DNA of 64,000 bases. Origin: Vibrio sp. 10N. Its GTDB lineage: Bacteria; Pseudomonadota; Gammaproteobacteria; Enterobacterales; Vibrionaceae. Each line of letters opens with the position of its first letter. Positions within the stretch are counted from its first letter, which is position 1. This document shows, piece by piece, positions 42,730 through 51,117 of the stretch. A program made the position numbers and the translations under genes. The notes under the pieces are model-generated. The model worked only from the letters and a program-made list of their open reading frames with translations. It had not been told where the DNA came from and did no database searches. The stretch lies in the NCBI RefSeq assembly GCF_036245475.1, contig NZ_BTPM01000001.1, positions 1,922,001 through 1,986,000 on the forward strand. The letters run 5' to 3'.

Positions 42730-42879
42730 AGTTTCCTTCATTTTCAATTCATTGATATAACGAATAAAAATTATGAGGATAGTAGCTTTGTTTTCCAAGG
42801 GTTTTATCAAATGGCTTTTGTTTTTGGCTATGACGTCACTTAAAAGGTGCCGCAACTCGCGTGAGAGTACATTGATAGC

Positions 42880-42996
42880 TAACGCCTTGCTAAGTTGCAG
42901 CTAACTGCCACAACACTCAAGCAAAGCCACCTTAATCACTGAACTCAACCAAACCAAAATCGCCAACTGTTAGCTGTCTGCTTGAGCAATTTGTTA
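42880..42996 (-). repeat. attC 72
   Basis: Class B, 117 bp, same sequence as attC 63. Confidence 0.92.
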
Positions 42997-43306
42997 GCTT
43001 TTATCGTGCGATGCAGCCGACGTTTGGCACCAAGATTTTGAAGAAACGCTCCAAAACCAACGCCGCTGACGCACCTAATGCAGAAGCATTGAACTGTCCA
43101 CCAACTTGCTGCCAAAGAAGGTGATACTTAAAGGCAACTCAAGGCTCTTGCACTGTAGCTGAATGCCTAGTGCACCATACATAAAGTAGATTTGTGGGCG
43201 TTCCAAGCAAAAGAAACAGCGCGTACGGGTTTTCAATTTGACACTGACGAGCAGGTGTAAAGCTAGGACGATGAACACCTACTCCAATGAACTTAACCGA
43301 GAAAGC
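42997..43306 (-). repeat. ORF-poor 310 bp cassette, copy 10 of 13
   Basis: Almost identical to copy 7, including its attC; minus frame GTG at 43278 to TAG, 67 codons. Copies 7 and 10 are the most recent duplicates. Confidence 0.85.
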
Positions 43307-43423
43307 TAACGCCTTGCTAAGTTGCAGCTAACTGCCACAACACTCAAGCAAAGCCACCTTAATCACTGAACTCAACCAAACCAAAATCGCCAACTGTTAG
43401 CTGTCTGCTTGAGCAATTTGTTA
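43307..43423 (-). repeat. attC 73
   Basis: Class B, 117 bp, intact. Confidence 0.92.
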
Positions 43424-43735
43424 GCTTTTACCGTGCGATGAAGCCAACGTTTGACACCAAGATCTTAAAGAAACACTCCAAAACCAACGCCGCCGATGAA
43501 CCCAATGCAGAAGCATTGAACTCTCCACCAACTTGTGCTGCCAAAGATGGTGATACTTAAAGGCAACTCACGGCTCTTGCGCTGAAGCTAACTGCCAAGT
43601 GCACAATAGTCGAAGTCGATTGACGCCCGTTCCAAGCAAAAGATACAGCACGCGCGGTTTTGCGATTTGGCACTGACGAGCAGGTGTAAAGCTAGGACGA
43701 TGAACCCCTACTCCAATGAGCTTAACCGAGAAAGC
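43424..43735 (-). repeat. ORF-poor 310 bp cassette, copy 11 of 13
   Basis: 312 bp, the only copy with a clear two-base insertion (CTTGTGCTGCC near 43535), which shifts both frames; the minus frame is also stopped at the CTAACTG site. Confidence 0.84.
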
Positions 43736-43852
43736 TAACGCCTTGCTAAGTTGCAGCTAACGACCACGACACTCAAGCAAAGCCACCTTAATCACTGGAC
43801 TCAACCAAACCAAAATCGCCAAACGTTAGCTGTCTGCTTGAGCAATTTGTTA
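43736..43852 (-). repeat. attC 74
   Basis: Class B, 117 bp, intact. Confidence 0.92.
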
Positions 43853-44162
43853 GCTTTTTCCGTGCGATGAAGCCAGCGTTTGGCACCAAGATCTTAAAGA
43901 AACGCTCCAACACCAACGCCAACGACGTACCCAATGCAGAAGCATTGAACTCTCCAACAACTTGCTGCCAAAGATGGCGATACTTAAAGGCAACTCACGG
44001 ATCCTAAGCTGAAGCTGACTGTCAAGTGCACCATAATCTAAGTCGATTAACGCCCTTTCCAAGCAAAAGAAACAGCACGCGCGGTTTTGCGATTTGGCAC
44101 TGACGAGCAGGTGTAAAGCTAGGACGATGACCCCCTACTCCAATGAACTTGACCGAGAAAGC
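43853..44162 (-). repeat. ORF-poor 310 bp cassette, copy 12 of 13
   Basis: Minus frame open through the body but with GGG in place of the GTG start. The usually invariant GGCTCTTGCGC is altered to GGATCCTAAGC. Confidence 0.84.
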
Positions 44163-44278
44163 TAACGCCTTGTTAAGTAGCAGCTAACTACCACTCCCCC
44201 CAACAAAGCCACCGTAATCACTAAACTCAACCAAACCAAAATCGCCAAACGTTAGCTGTCTGCTTGAACAATTTGTTA
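44163..44278 (-). repeat. attC 75
   Basis: Class A, 116 bp. Confidence 0.92.
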
Positions 44279-44283
44279 GAAAA

Positions 44284-44679
44284 CTATTTGTCCGCTGGGT
44301 GATTAACCCCATCATTTGTTACAACATCACCTAAATCAAAGGGATTTACCCCGTTTAAGCACCCCACGTTAAAGCCGTACTCACTTGGGTCTGAACGCCT
44401 TTGGTGATGTGTATAAATGCCGCAGTTTGAACAGAAGTAATGCTTTGCTGTATTCGTATTGAATTGATAAAGTTTTAAATGTTCTTTGCCTTTTAAAATA
44501 CGAATACCATCCAATTTTACTGAGGCTACTATTGCTCCTTTACGACGGCATATCGAGCAATCGCAACGCCTTGGCTTTTCGATGCCCTGTGGCAAGTGCA
44601 GCTCAAACTCAACTAAACCACAATGACATTGGGCTTTGTGAAACTCTTGAATTACTGTGCTTCCAACTTCCTTGATCAT
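44284..44679 (-). CDS. GFA family zinc protein
   Basis: 131 aa GFA/CENP-V protein: CHCG (residue ~18), CDCSIC (~39) and CSNCG (~83) zinc ligands, then HHQRRSDPSEYGFNVGCLNGVNPFDLGDV, as in the typical family end. Full-length relative of 26924. AGGAAAG lies before the ATG. Confidence 0.88.
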   Translation of the reverse strand: MIKEVGSTVIQEFHKAQCHCGLVEFELHLPQGIEKPRRCDCSICRRKGAIVASVKLDGIRILKGKEHLKLYQFNTNTAKHYFCSNCGIYTHHQRRSDPSEYGFNVGCLNGVNPFDLGDVVTNDGVNHPADK

Positions 44680-44698
44680 CCGTACTTTCCTAGTTTTC

Positions 44699-44815
44699 TA
44701 ACGCCTTGCTAAGTTGCAGCTAACGACCACAACACCTAAGCAAAGCCACCGTAATCACTGAACTCAACCAAACCAAAATCGCCGAACGTTAGCTGTCTGC
44801 TTGAGCAATTTGTTA
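44699..44815 (-). repeat. attC 76
   Basis: Class B, 117 bp, intact. Confidence 0.92.
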
Positions 44816-44824
44816 TGCGTGTGG

Positions 44825-45130
44825 TTAGTCGAGCACTGGTCTGAAAAAGCTACGTTCATAGCTAATGATACAATTTGTATCTTCAGCAAATTGAAAAGCA
44901 GCAATACACTCTTTGTCTTTAAAAGAATCAGTACGATATGTTTCGTAAGCTGCGAGACTTGGGAATGAAAACAAAGCTAAGGCCACATTATTAGCACCTT
45001 CAGAAGGTAAGAAATAGCCGTGATGTTGCCCACCAAACTTCCCTACGAGTGGGATCCACATTTTCGCGTATTCTTCAAATTCACTAACCTTTGATGGATC
45101 AATGATATATCTTAGGTAACAAGTAACCAC
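44825..45130 (-). CDS. NIPSNAP family protein, copy 3 of 3
   Basis: 101 aa, same protein as at 14327. GTG start with AGGAG upstream. Copy 1 has a class A 3' attC and this copy class B. Confidence 0.88.
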   Translation of the reverse strand: MVTCYLRYIIDPSKVSEFEEYAKMWIPLVGKFGGQHHGYFLPSEGANNVALALFSFPSLAAYETYRTDSFKDKECIAAFQFAEDTNCIISYERSFFRPVLD

Positions 45131-45167
45131 TTATTGAACTCCTTTCATCGTTTTTCCTATTAGCGCA

Positions 45168-45284
45168 TAACGCCTTGCTAAGTTGCAGCTAACGACCACA
45201 ACACTCAAGCAAAGCCACCTTAATCACTGAACTCAACCAAACCAAAATCGCCAAACGTTAGCTGTCTGCTTGAGCAATTTGTTA
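45168..45284 (-). repeat. attC 77
   Basis: Class B, 117 bp, intact. Confidence 0.92.
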
Positions 45285-45594
45285 GCTTTTTCCGTGCGAT
45301 GAAGCCGACGTTTGGCACCAAGATCTTAAAGAAACACTCCAAAACTGACGCCGCTGACGCACCTAATACAGAAGCATTGAACTGTCCACCAACTTGCTGC
45401 CAAAGATGGCGATAGTTAAAGGCGACTCACGGCTCTTGCGCTAAAGCTGACTGCCAAGTGCACCATAATCGAAGTCGATTTACGCCCTTTCCAAGCAAAA
45501 GAAACAGCACGCGCGGTTTTGCGATTTGGCACTGACGAGCAGGTGTAAAGCTAGAACGATGACCACCTACTCCAATGAACTTAACCGAGAAAGC
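45285..45594 (-). repeat. ORF-poor 310 bp cassette, copy 13 of 13
   Basis: Near-identical to copy 9, with the same two frame-breaking stops. Lies second from attI, so it is among the most recently inserted cassettes. Confidence 0.85.
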
Positions 45595-45712
45595 TAACGC
45601 CTTGTTAAGTAGCAGCTAACTGCCACTGCACCCAAACAAAGCCACCGGAATCACTAAACTCAATTCAAACCAAAATCGCCAAGCGTTAGCTGTCTGCTTG
45701 AACAATTTGTTA
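45595..45712 (-). repeat. attC 78
   Basis: Class A, 118 bp; attC of the first cassette. Confidence 0.92.
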
Positions 45713-45716
45713 GCTG

Positions 45717-46040
45717 CTATAGGCCAAACTCTGCGTTGTGGATTTTGAAGATATTGACCATAGGCTCTTCCCAACCTAAGCATGTCTTGAGTTGTTCCAC
45801 GATTGGTTTGACCATATCTCGACTTACGTTAATCTCGACTTTTATGAGGGAGTAATTTTCTACAGTTCCTTTGACTCCAAATATCGGATTTGAACCAGCC
45901 AAGGCACGATGAGAACCAGTAACAGAGCCAATAGCCCAACAGTGATCATAATTACCTATTTTGTCTGCACCACTCTCATGCAGAATACTCAAAACAATAT
46001 CTTGCTGTTCTGGCTTACAAAAGATTTCTAACTTATACAT
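45717..46040 (-). CDS. YqfO-type (CutA1-like) protein, copy 2, first cassette
   Basis: 107 aa, differing from 29265 at about three residues. Being next to attI it is the cassette most likely read from the integron promoter. Its leader up to the core CTAAC at 46071-46075 matches the leader of copy 1, which fixes the attI junction. Confidence 0.87.
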   Translation of the reverse strand: MYKLEIFCKPEQQDIVLSILHESGADKIGNYDHCWAIGSVTGSHRALAGSNPIFGVKGTVENYSLIKVEINVSRDMVKPIVEQLKTCLGWEEPMVNIFKIHNAEFGL

Positions 46041-46070
46041 TCTCAGACTGACTCATATTTCGTAATGCAG

Positions 46071-46140
46071 CTAACATATATTAGCCCGCACCACGCACCT
46101 ATAACTCCCCGACGCTACCGCCCCTGCCTTAGAACAGTAA
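46071..46140 (-). other. attI: attI recombination site
   Basis: The junction between the first cassette and the integrase leader. On the minus strand the core reads ATATATG-TTAGCTG, with exchange expected between G (46075) and T (46074). The right boundary is approximate. Confidence 0.75.
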
Positions 46141-46228
46141 GCCACCAATCTACCACGAACATCCCATGTAATCAGTACCTTACGTTTCCTATTAATGTGA
46201 CACCACTCACGATAAGCAACATTATGCT

Positions 46229-46258
46229 TATATAGCTTCTAGCATACTCTAAAATCAA
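46229..46258 (-). promoter_or_regulatory. Candidate cassette promoter Pc
   Basis: Minus strand: TTGATT at 46258-46253, an 18 bp spacer and TATATA at 46234-46229, pointing into the array from the integrase leader. Position is right, but match is only moderate. Confidence 0.35.
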
Positions 46259-46261
46259 AGA

Positions 46262-46281
46262 TACTGTTCATTTATACATAT
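46262..46281 (+). promoter_or_regulatory. LexA (SOS) box of integrase
   Basis: TACTGT-TCATTTAT-ACATA: CTGT-N8-ACAT against CTGT-N8-ACAG, one mismatch, 12 bases before the integrase ATG. LexA repression of integron integrases is established in Vibrio. Confidence 0.72.
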
Positions 46282-46292
46282 CTTTATTTACT

Positions 46293-47258
46293 ATGAAATC
46301 ACTCTATCTGTTACACATCTCGGAATATATGTACACCAGTCAGTACGCGAAACGAACGATTGAAGCGTATTTATATTGGATTAAACGATTCATCATTTTT
46401 CATGGGATGAAGCACCCAAGAGACATGGGGTCTGAGGAGGTAGAGGCCTATCTTACTTACCTCGCAACCAAGCTGCACGTTGCTCCCAGAACACAAAAGC
46501 TAGCGCTAAATGCTCTGCACTTCTTGTATAAAGAGATACAAAAAACACCCTTAGATAAAGAACTGAAGTTTAGGCGTTCTGTCCAGGAAACAAAATTACC
46601 GGTAGTTTTAACCAAACAAGAAGTATCGCAGCTAATAAAATGCACTAATCCTAATTTTTCTTTGCCGATGCAGCTCATGTATGGTTCGGGGCTACGCGTA
46701 ATGGAATGCGTTAGGTTAAGAGTTAACGATGTGGATTTTGATTATGGCGCTTTGCGCGTGTGGCAAGGGAAAGGCGCTAAGAACAGAGTGGTCACCTTAG
46801 CCAATGAGCTGCGTGGATCGTTAGAGGAGCAAATTAATCGAGCTAGGAGCTACTATCAGATGGACTATCGCACTCAAGGCTACGCTGGTGTCTATCTACC
46901 GCATGCTTTAACGAGAAAATACCCCAATGCGCATCTTGATTTCGGTTGGCACTACTTATTTCCTTCGGCCAAGTTAAGTCAGGATCCGCGAAGCAACTTA
47001 CTTCGAAGGCAGCATGTACACCCTTCGACTTTGCAAAGAGCGGTCAGAGCCGCGGCCAAAAAAGCAAACTTAAGTAAGCCAGTGACATGCCATACATTAC
47101 GTCATTCGTTCGCAACACACTTGCTGGAAAGTGGAGCCGATATTCGCACGGTTCAAGAACAGCTCGGCCATACCGACGTGAAGACAACACAAATATACAC
47201 GCATGTATTAAATAGAGGAGCAAGCGGTGTGACTAGCCCGCTATCCAGTATTCTATAG
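46293..47258 (+). CDS. intI: Integron integrase IntI (Vibrio type)
   Basis: Tyrosine recombinase that joins attC and attI sites, 321 aa, close to the usual 320 of chromosomal Vibrio integrases. The catalytic set is complete: R135, K160, H267, R270, H293 and nucleophile Y302. The integron-specific insert before the second Arg (YLPHALTRKYPNAHLDFGWHYLFPS, around 201-225) distinguishes it from XerC/D. N-terminal SAM-like domain at 1-85. No strong ribosome site is visible, so expression may be low; the LexA box suggests SOS induction. Divergent from the array and convergent with rplT. Confidence 0.97.
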   Translation: MKSLYLLHISEYMYTSQYAKRTIEAYLYWIKRFIIFHGMKHPRDMGSEEVEAYLTYLATKLHVAPRTQKLALNALHFLYKEIQKTPLDKELKFRRSVQETKLPVVLTKQEVSQLIKCTNPNFSLPMQLMYGSGLRVMECVRLRVNDVDFDYGALRVWQGKGAKNRVVTLANELRGSLEEQINRARSYYQMDYRTQGYAGVYLPHALTRKYPNAHLDFGWHYLFPSAKLSQDPRSNLLRRQHVHPSTLQRAVRAAAKKANLSKPVTCHTLRHSFATHLLESGADIRTVQEQLGHTDVKTTQIYTHVLNRGASGVTSPLSSIL

Positions 47259-47264
47259 ACACAA

Positions 47265-47290
47265 AAAAGGAGAGCTTACGCTCCCCTTTT
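47265..47290. terminator. Bidirectional terminator intI/rplT
   Basis: AAAAGGAGAGC-TTAC-GCTCCCCTTTT, 11 bp stem with one mismatch, A tract on the left and T tract on the right. It lies between two convergent genes. Confidence 0.82.
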
Positions 47291-47310
47291 ACATAGACCT
47301 AAACTGCTAA

Positions 47311-47664
47311 TTAAAGAGCAGCTTTCGCTTTTTCAACTAGAACTGCAAATGCAGCTTTGTCGAATACCGCGATGTCAGCAAGGATCTTACGGTCGATCTC
47401 GATAGATGCTTTCTTAAGACCGTTGATGAAACGGCTGTAAGATAGACCATTTTGACGAGATGCCGCGTTGATACGTGCAATCCACAGTTGACGGAATTGA
47501 CGTTTCTTGTTGCGACGGTCACGGTAAGCGTATTGACCAGCTTTAGTAACTGCTTGGAAAGCTACGCGGTAAACACGTGAACGTGCACCGTAGTAACCTT
47601 TAGCTTGTTTTAGAACTTTCTTATGACGTGCACGAGCTTGTACACCACGTTTTACGCGAGGCAT
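47311..47664 (-). CDS. rplT: 50S ribosomal protein L20
   Basis: 117 aa L20, which binds 23S rRNA early in assembly and represses its own operon in many bacteria. Typical start [32 protein letters not shown]. Last gene of infC-rpmI-rplT, 41 bp after rpmI. Good AGGAG before ATG. Confidence 0.98.
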   Translation of the reverse strand: MPRVKRGVQARARHKKVLKQAKGYYGARSRVYRVAFQAVTKAGQYAYRDRRNKKRQFRQLWIARINAASRQNGLSYSRFINGLKKASIEIDRKILADIAVFDKAAFAVLVEKAKAAL

Positions 47665-47705
47665 TATGTCTCTCCTAAACTAAACGATTGATAAACTAAA
47701 AAGAA

Positions 47706-47900
47706 TTAAGCGTATGGCATCATACGAACAACTGCAGCCACTTCACACTTAGGAAGGATTGCATTTGGACGAAGCTGACGCTTGTTCTTAGTAGTACGCT
47801 TAGTCAGAATGTGACGTTTTGTAGCGTGCTTAAATTTAATACCACCAGCAGTTTTCTTAAAACGCTTAGCAGCACCTTTGTTGGTTTTCATCTTAGGCAT
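47706..47900 (-). CDS. rpmI: 50S ribosomal protein L35
   Basis: 64 aa L35 with the usual [19 protein letters not shown] start and KNKRQLRPN centre. Follows infC after a hairpin and precedes rplT. Confidence 0.98.
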   Translation of the reverse strand: MPKMKTNKGAAKRFKKTAGGIKFKHATKRHILTKRTTKNKRQLRPNAILPKCEVAAVVRMMPYA

Positions 47901-47952
47901 GATGAATAACTCCGCATTGTTGAGTTGTTAAACATTAGTAATTAGGGCGAAC

Positions 47953-47984
47953 AAAACCTAGCCATTCGAAAACGGCTAGGTTTT
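47953..47984 (-). terminator. Hairpin between infC and rpmI
   Basis: AAAACCTAGCC and GGCTAGGTTTT form a perfect 11 bp stem over a 10-base loop, ending in four T on the minus strand. It is placed to reduce readthrough or serve as a processing/attenuation site between infC and rpmI. Confidence 0.7.
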
Positions 47985-48004
47985 CTTACTTGTAAAGCCG
48001 TTAA

Positions 48005-48556
48005 TTACTTCTTCTTAGGGGCCAATACCATGATCATTTGGCGGCCTTCGATCTTAGTCGGGAAAGATTCTACTACAGCTAAATCTACAGTATCTTCTTT
48101 CAGACGGTTAAGAACGTCGACACCAATATCTTGGTGAGCCATTTCGCGGCCACGGAAGCGAATTGTTACCTTCACTTTGTTGCCGTCTTCTAGGAAACGC
48201 GTCAGGTTGCGTAGTTTTACCTGATAGTCTCCAATATCAGTTCCAGGACGGAATTTTACTTCCTTAATCTGGATCTGCTTTTGCTTCTTCTTCTGCTCTT
48301 TCGCAGCTTTGCTCTTCTCGAAGAGGAACTTACCATAGTCCATCACACGACAAACTGGTGGCTCGGCGTTAGGGCTGATCTCTACGAGATCCATACCAGC
48401 TTCTGCAGCTGCATCTAGTGCTTCTTGAATAGAAACAACACCAACAGATTCACCATCTGCACCTGTTAGACGAACTTCACGAACGCCACGAATTTCACCG
48501 TTTAAACGGTGCTGGTTTTGTTTGGCCGGTTGTTGGCCACGTCTTCCGCCTTTAAT
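48005..48556 (-). CDS. infC: Translation initiation factor IF-3
   Basis: 183 aa IF-3, which checks the initiator tRNA on the 30S subunit. The frame is continuous from an AUU codon at 48556 (I-K-G-G-R-R-G-Q-Q), preceded by GGAGG; this rare start is the known basis of IF-3 self-control. The N-terminal domain includes [14 protein letters not shown] and the C-terminal domain ends APKKK. AUU lies three bases after the thrS stop. Confidence 0.97.
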   Translation of the reverse strand: MKGGRRGQQPAKQNQHRLNGEIRGVREVRLTGADGESVGVVSIQEALDAAAEAGMDLVEISPNAEPPVCRVMDYGKFLFEKSKAAKEQKKKQKQIQIKEVKFRPGTDIGDYQVKLRNLTRFLEDGNKVKVTIRFRGREMAHQDIGVDVLNRLKEDTVDLAVVESFPTKIEGRQMIMVLAPKKK

Positions 48557-48559
48557 AGC

Positions 48560-50485
48560 TTATTCCTCCAGATTGAGCTTACGGCTTGAAACCTCGTCTT
48601 GGATGTATGAAATGAGGTCATCCACTTTAAATTTGCCGAGGTCTTTACCTTTGCGTGTACGTACTGCGATTTCGCCAGCTTCCATTTCTTGGTCGCCACA
48701 AACAAGCATGTACGGGATACGCTTCAAAGTATGTTCGCGGATTTTAAAGCCAATCTTCTCATTTCTCAAGTCCGCTTTGGCTCTAATTCCACTTTTTTGC
48801 AGTTTTTGTGTTACTTCTTGAACATAATCCGACTGTTTGTCAGTGATATTCATGATAACAGCCTGTTCTGGCGACAACCACGTTGGGAAGAAGCCAGCGT
48901 ATTCTTCGATAAGAATACCGATGAAACGCTCAAGAGAACCTAGGATTGCACGGTGAATCATAACAGGAACTTGACGTTCGTTGTTTTCATCCACGTAAGT
49001 TGCACCTAGACGACCCGGTAGGTTGAAGTCTAGCTGAACTGTACCACATTGCCATGCACGATCTAGGCAGTCATATAGTGTGAACTCAATCTTAGGACCG
49101 TAGAACGCACCCTCGCCTTCTTGAATCTCGTATGGAATTTCCATTGCTTCAAGAGACTGTTTTAGTGCTTCTTCAGAGCGATCCCAGATTTCATCGCTAC
49201 CAACACGCTTTTCAGGGCGAGTTGACAGTTTCACAACGATGTTATCAAAACCAAACGTGTTGTACGTATCGTACACCATCTTGATGCAAGACGTTACTTC
49301 GTCTTGAATTTGGCTTTCAGTACAGAAGATATGAGCATCATCCTGAGTAAAGCCACGTACACGCATAATGCCGTGTAGTGCACCTGATGGTTCGTTACGG
49401 TGACATGAGCCAAACTCAGCCATACGTAGCGGTAGATCACGGTACGATTTTAGACCTTGGTTAAAGATCTGTACATGACCTGGACAGTTCATTGGCTTAA
49501 TGGCGTATTCACGGTTCTCAGAAGAGGTAGTGAACATCGCATCAGCGTACTTGTCCCAGTGACCAGAACGTTCCCAAAGAACGCGATCCATCATGAGTGG
49601 ACCTTTAACTTCTTGGTAACCGTATTCAGTCAGTTTTTCACGGATAAATACTTCTAGATCACGGAATACAGACCAACCGTTGTGGTGCCAGAACACCATA
49701 CCTGGTGCTTCTTGCTGCATGTGGAATAGATCCAACTGCTTACCAATTTTACGGTGGTCGCGCTTCGCTGCTTCTTCTAGGCGAGTTAGGTGCGCCTTAA
49801 GAGCTTTCTTATCGTGGAATGCAGTACCGTAGATACGTTGAAGCATCTTGTTGTCACTGTTACCACGCCAATATGCGCCCGCTACGTTCAGCAGTTTAAA
49901 GTGCTGACAGAAGCTCATGTTTGGCACGTGAGGGCCACGACACATATCGATGTATTCTTCGTGATGGTATAGGCCTGGACGGTCGTCTTTAGAAACGTTC
50001 TCGTCAAGGATTTCCATCTTGTATGTTTCGCCGCGACTTTCAAATGTGTCGCGCGCTTCCTGCCAGCTAACCTTTTTCTTGATAACTTGATACTTGGTTT
50101 TTGCTAGCTCTTTCATGCGCTTTTCGATTTTTTCCACGTCTTCCATTGTTAGAGACTGGTCTAAATCAACGTCATAGTAGAAACCGCTGTCGATAGTTGG
50201 ACCGATCGCCATTTTGACGTCTGGATAAAGCTGCTTAATCGCGTGACCAAGCAGGTGAGCACATGAGTGACGAACGATCTCAAGACCATCTTCGTCTTTT
50301 ACTGTGATGATTTCTAAGCTTGCGTCATTTTCAATCAGATCACACGCATCAACACGCTCGCCATCTACACGACCAGCGATGGTTGCTTTCGCAAGACCAG
50401 GACCGATAGATAGAGCGACATCCATAGTGGATACTGGGTTATCAAATTGACGTTGGCTACCGTCAGGAAGAGTAATTACAGGCAT
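48560..50485 (-). CDS. thrS: Threonyl-tRNA synthetase
   Basis: 641 aa class II synthetase charging tRNA-Thr. TGS domain at ~1-60, editing domain with [10 protein letters not shown], catalytic core including [10 protein letters not shown] and the motif 2 FRNE-type [22 protein letters not shown], and C-terminal anticodon-binding domain. ATG at 50485 has AGGA before it; the 14 extra codons upstream are the regulatory hairpin region. First gene of the translation-factor cluster. Confidence 0.98.
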   Translation of the reverse strand: MPVITLPDGSQRQFDNPVSTMDVALSIGPGLAKATIAGRVDGERVDACDLIENDASLEIITVKDEDGLEIVRHSCAHLLGHAIKQLYPDVKMAIGPTIDSGFYYDVDLDQSLTMEDVEKIEKRMKELAKTKYQVIKKKVSWQEARDTFESRGETYKMEILDENVSKDDRPGLYHHEEYIDMCRGPHVPNMSFCQHFKLLNVAGAYWRGNSDNKMLQRIYGTAFHDKKALKAHLTRLEEAAKRDHRKIGKQLDLFHMQQEAPGMVFWHHNGWSVFRDLEVFIREKLTEYGYQEVKGPLMMDRVLWERSGHWDKYADAMFTTSSENREYAIKPMNCPGHVQIFNQGLKSYRDLPLRMAEFGSCHRNEPSGALHGIMRVRGFTQDDAHIFCTESQIQDEVTSCIKMVYDTYNTFGFDNIVVKLSTRPEKRVGSDEIWDRSEEALKQSLEAMEIPYEIQEGEGAFYGPKIEFTLYDCLDRAWQCGTVQLDFNLPGRLGATYVDENNERQVPVMIHRAILGSLERFIGILIEEYAGFFPTWLSPEQAVIMNITDKQSDYVQEVTQKLQKSGIRAKADLRNEKIGFKIREHTLKRIPYMLVCGDQEMEAGEIAVRTRKGKDLGKFKVDDLISYIQDEVSSRKLNLEE

Positions 50486-50504
50486 ATAAAGTCCTATTAC
50501 AGTG

Positions 50505-50525
50505 GTCTTGCACACCAAGCAAGAC
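50505..50525 (-). promoter_or_regulatory. thrS operator: tRNA-Thr anticodon-arm mimic
   Basis: Minus strand GTCTTGC-TTGGTGT-GCAAGAC: perfect 7 bp stem and 7-base loop with U at the tRNA position 33 and GGU at 34-36, the anticodon of tRNA-Thr. It lies ~20 bases before the ATG, just ahead of the AGGA site, where ThrRS binds its own mRNA in E. coli. Confidence 0.75.
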
Positions 50526-50682
50526 ATGCTTTATTGTCTGGCAATTGAGTTGAAAATAATTGCCGCGTTTTCATATGAATGGTTGCCTTTTTTGATGCAA
50601 ATACGGATGCACCATCCAAAGCAAGCGGCCATTTTAACCAATGCGTACAAAATAACAATCGTAATTTGATAAACGAGAGGAG

Positions 50683-51117
50683 CTAAGGACGTAACTTAAT
50701 TAACGTAAACGATGTCAGCCCTTTGTTTTCATGGACGGAGACTTCGTCCATTAAAGTATTTAATATAAAAAAACCTCGTCCAGAAGTCGCCCAGCTTAGC
50801 GGATCAGTCGGATCGAGTTCTTGAAGTGGCGTACTGAGCATCTCATCCATACGGTCGGGCTTAAGTGAAAGGCCAGCGTGACTCATGGTAATTTCAATCT
50901 TTTGCGCTAACACTGTGCAGCTCACATCAATCACTTTGCCGTTTTGTTCTTGATACCCATGTTCATAAATATTGTTAGCAAGCTCAACCACACATAACTC
51001 GAGATCATGAACCAGCGGAGCCTGAATACCCTCTCGTTGCCAAAATGCCAACAAGGCCGCCGCAATTTCACGAGAAGTATCAATCGATGAGTTAAACCGC
51101 ATTTGATAACTAGCCAT
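50683..51117 (-). CDS. RsbW-like anti-sigma ATPase
   Basis: 144 aa HATPase_c_2 protein of the serine/threonine-kinase anti-sigma type. N box ELANNIYEHGY (Mg/ATP-binding Asn) and G box SGRGFFIL are present. ATG at 51117 is inside the end of the phosphatase gene (8 bp overlap) with GGAGG ahead, so the two are coupled. Likely binds or phosphorylates a STAS partner under control of the neighbouring phosphatase. Confidence 0.88.
   Translation of the reverse strand: MASYQMRFNSSIDTSREIAAALLAFWQREGIQAPLVHDLELCVVELANNIYEHGYQEQNGKVIDVSCTVLAQKIEITMSHAGLSLKPDRMDEMLSTPLQELDPTDPLSWATSGRGFFILNTLMDEVSVHENKGLTSFTLIKLRP

Larger units (their letters stand above)
1..46140 (-). mobile_element. Chromosomal integron cassette array (truncated at left)
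   Basis: A continuous array of short cassettes, each one (rarely two) genes plus a ~117 bp attC, read from the minus strand and ending at the attI next to a divergent integrase at 46293. I count 78 attC sites and a partial one at the edge, about one per 590 bp. Size and density match Vibrio sedentary chromosomal integrons. Genes on the plus strand inside the array are toxin-antitoxin pairs with their own promoters. The array continues beyond the left edge. Confidence 0.97.

Noticed and set aside
470..45712. A CRISPR array, suggested by regularly spaced ~117 bp repeats
   Set aside because: The repeats are long imperfect palindromes with variable, gene-bearing intervals, as in integron attC sites; no cas genes are present.
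50486..50527. 14-codon N-terminal extension of thrS
   Set aside because: It covers the anticodon-mimic hairpin, and the ATG at 50485 matches the known ThrRS start.
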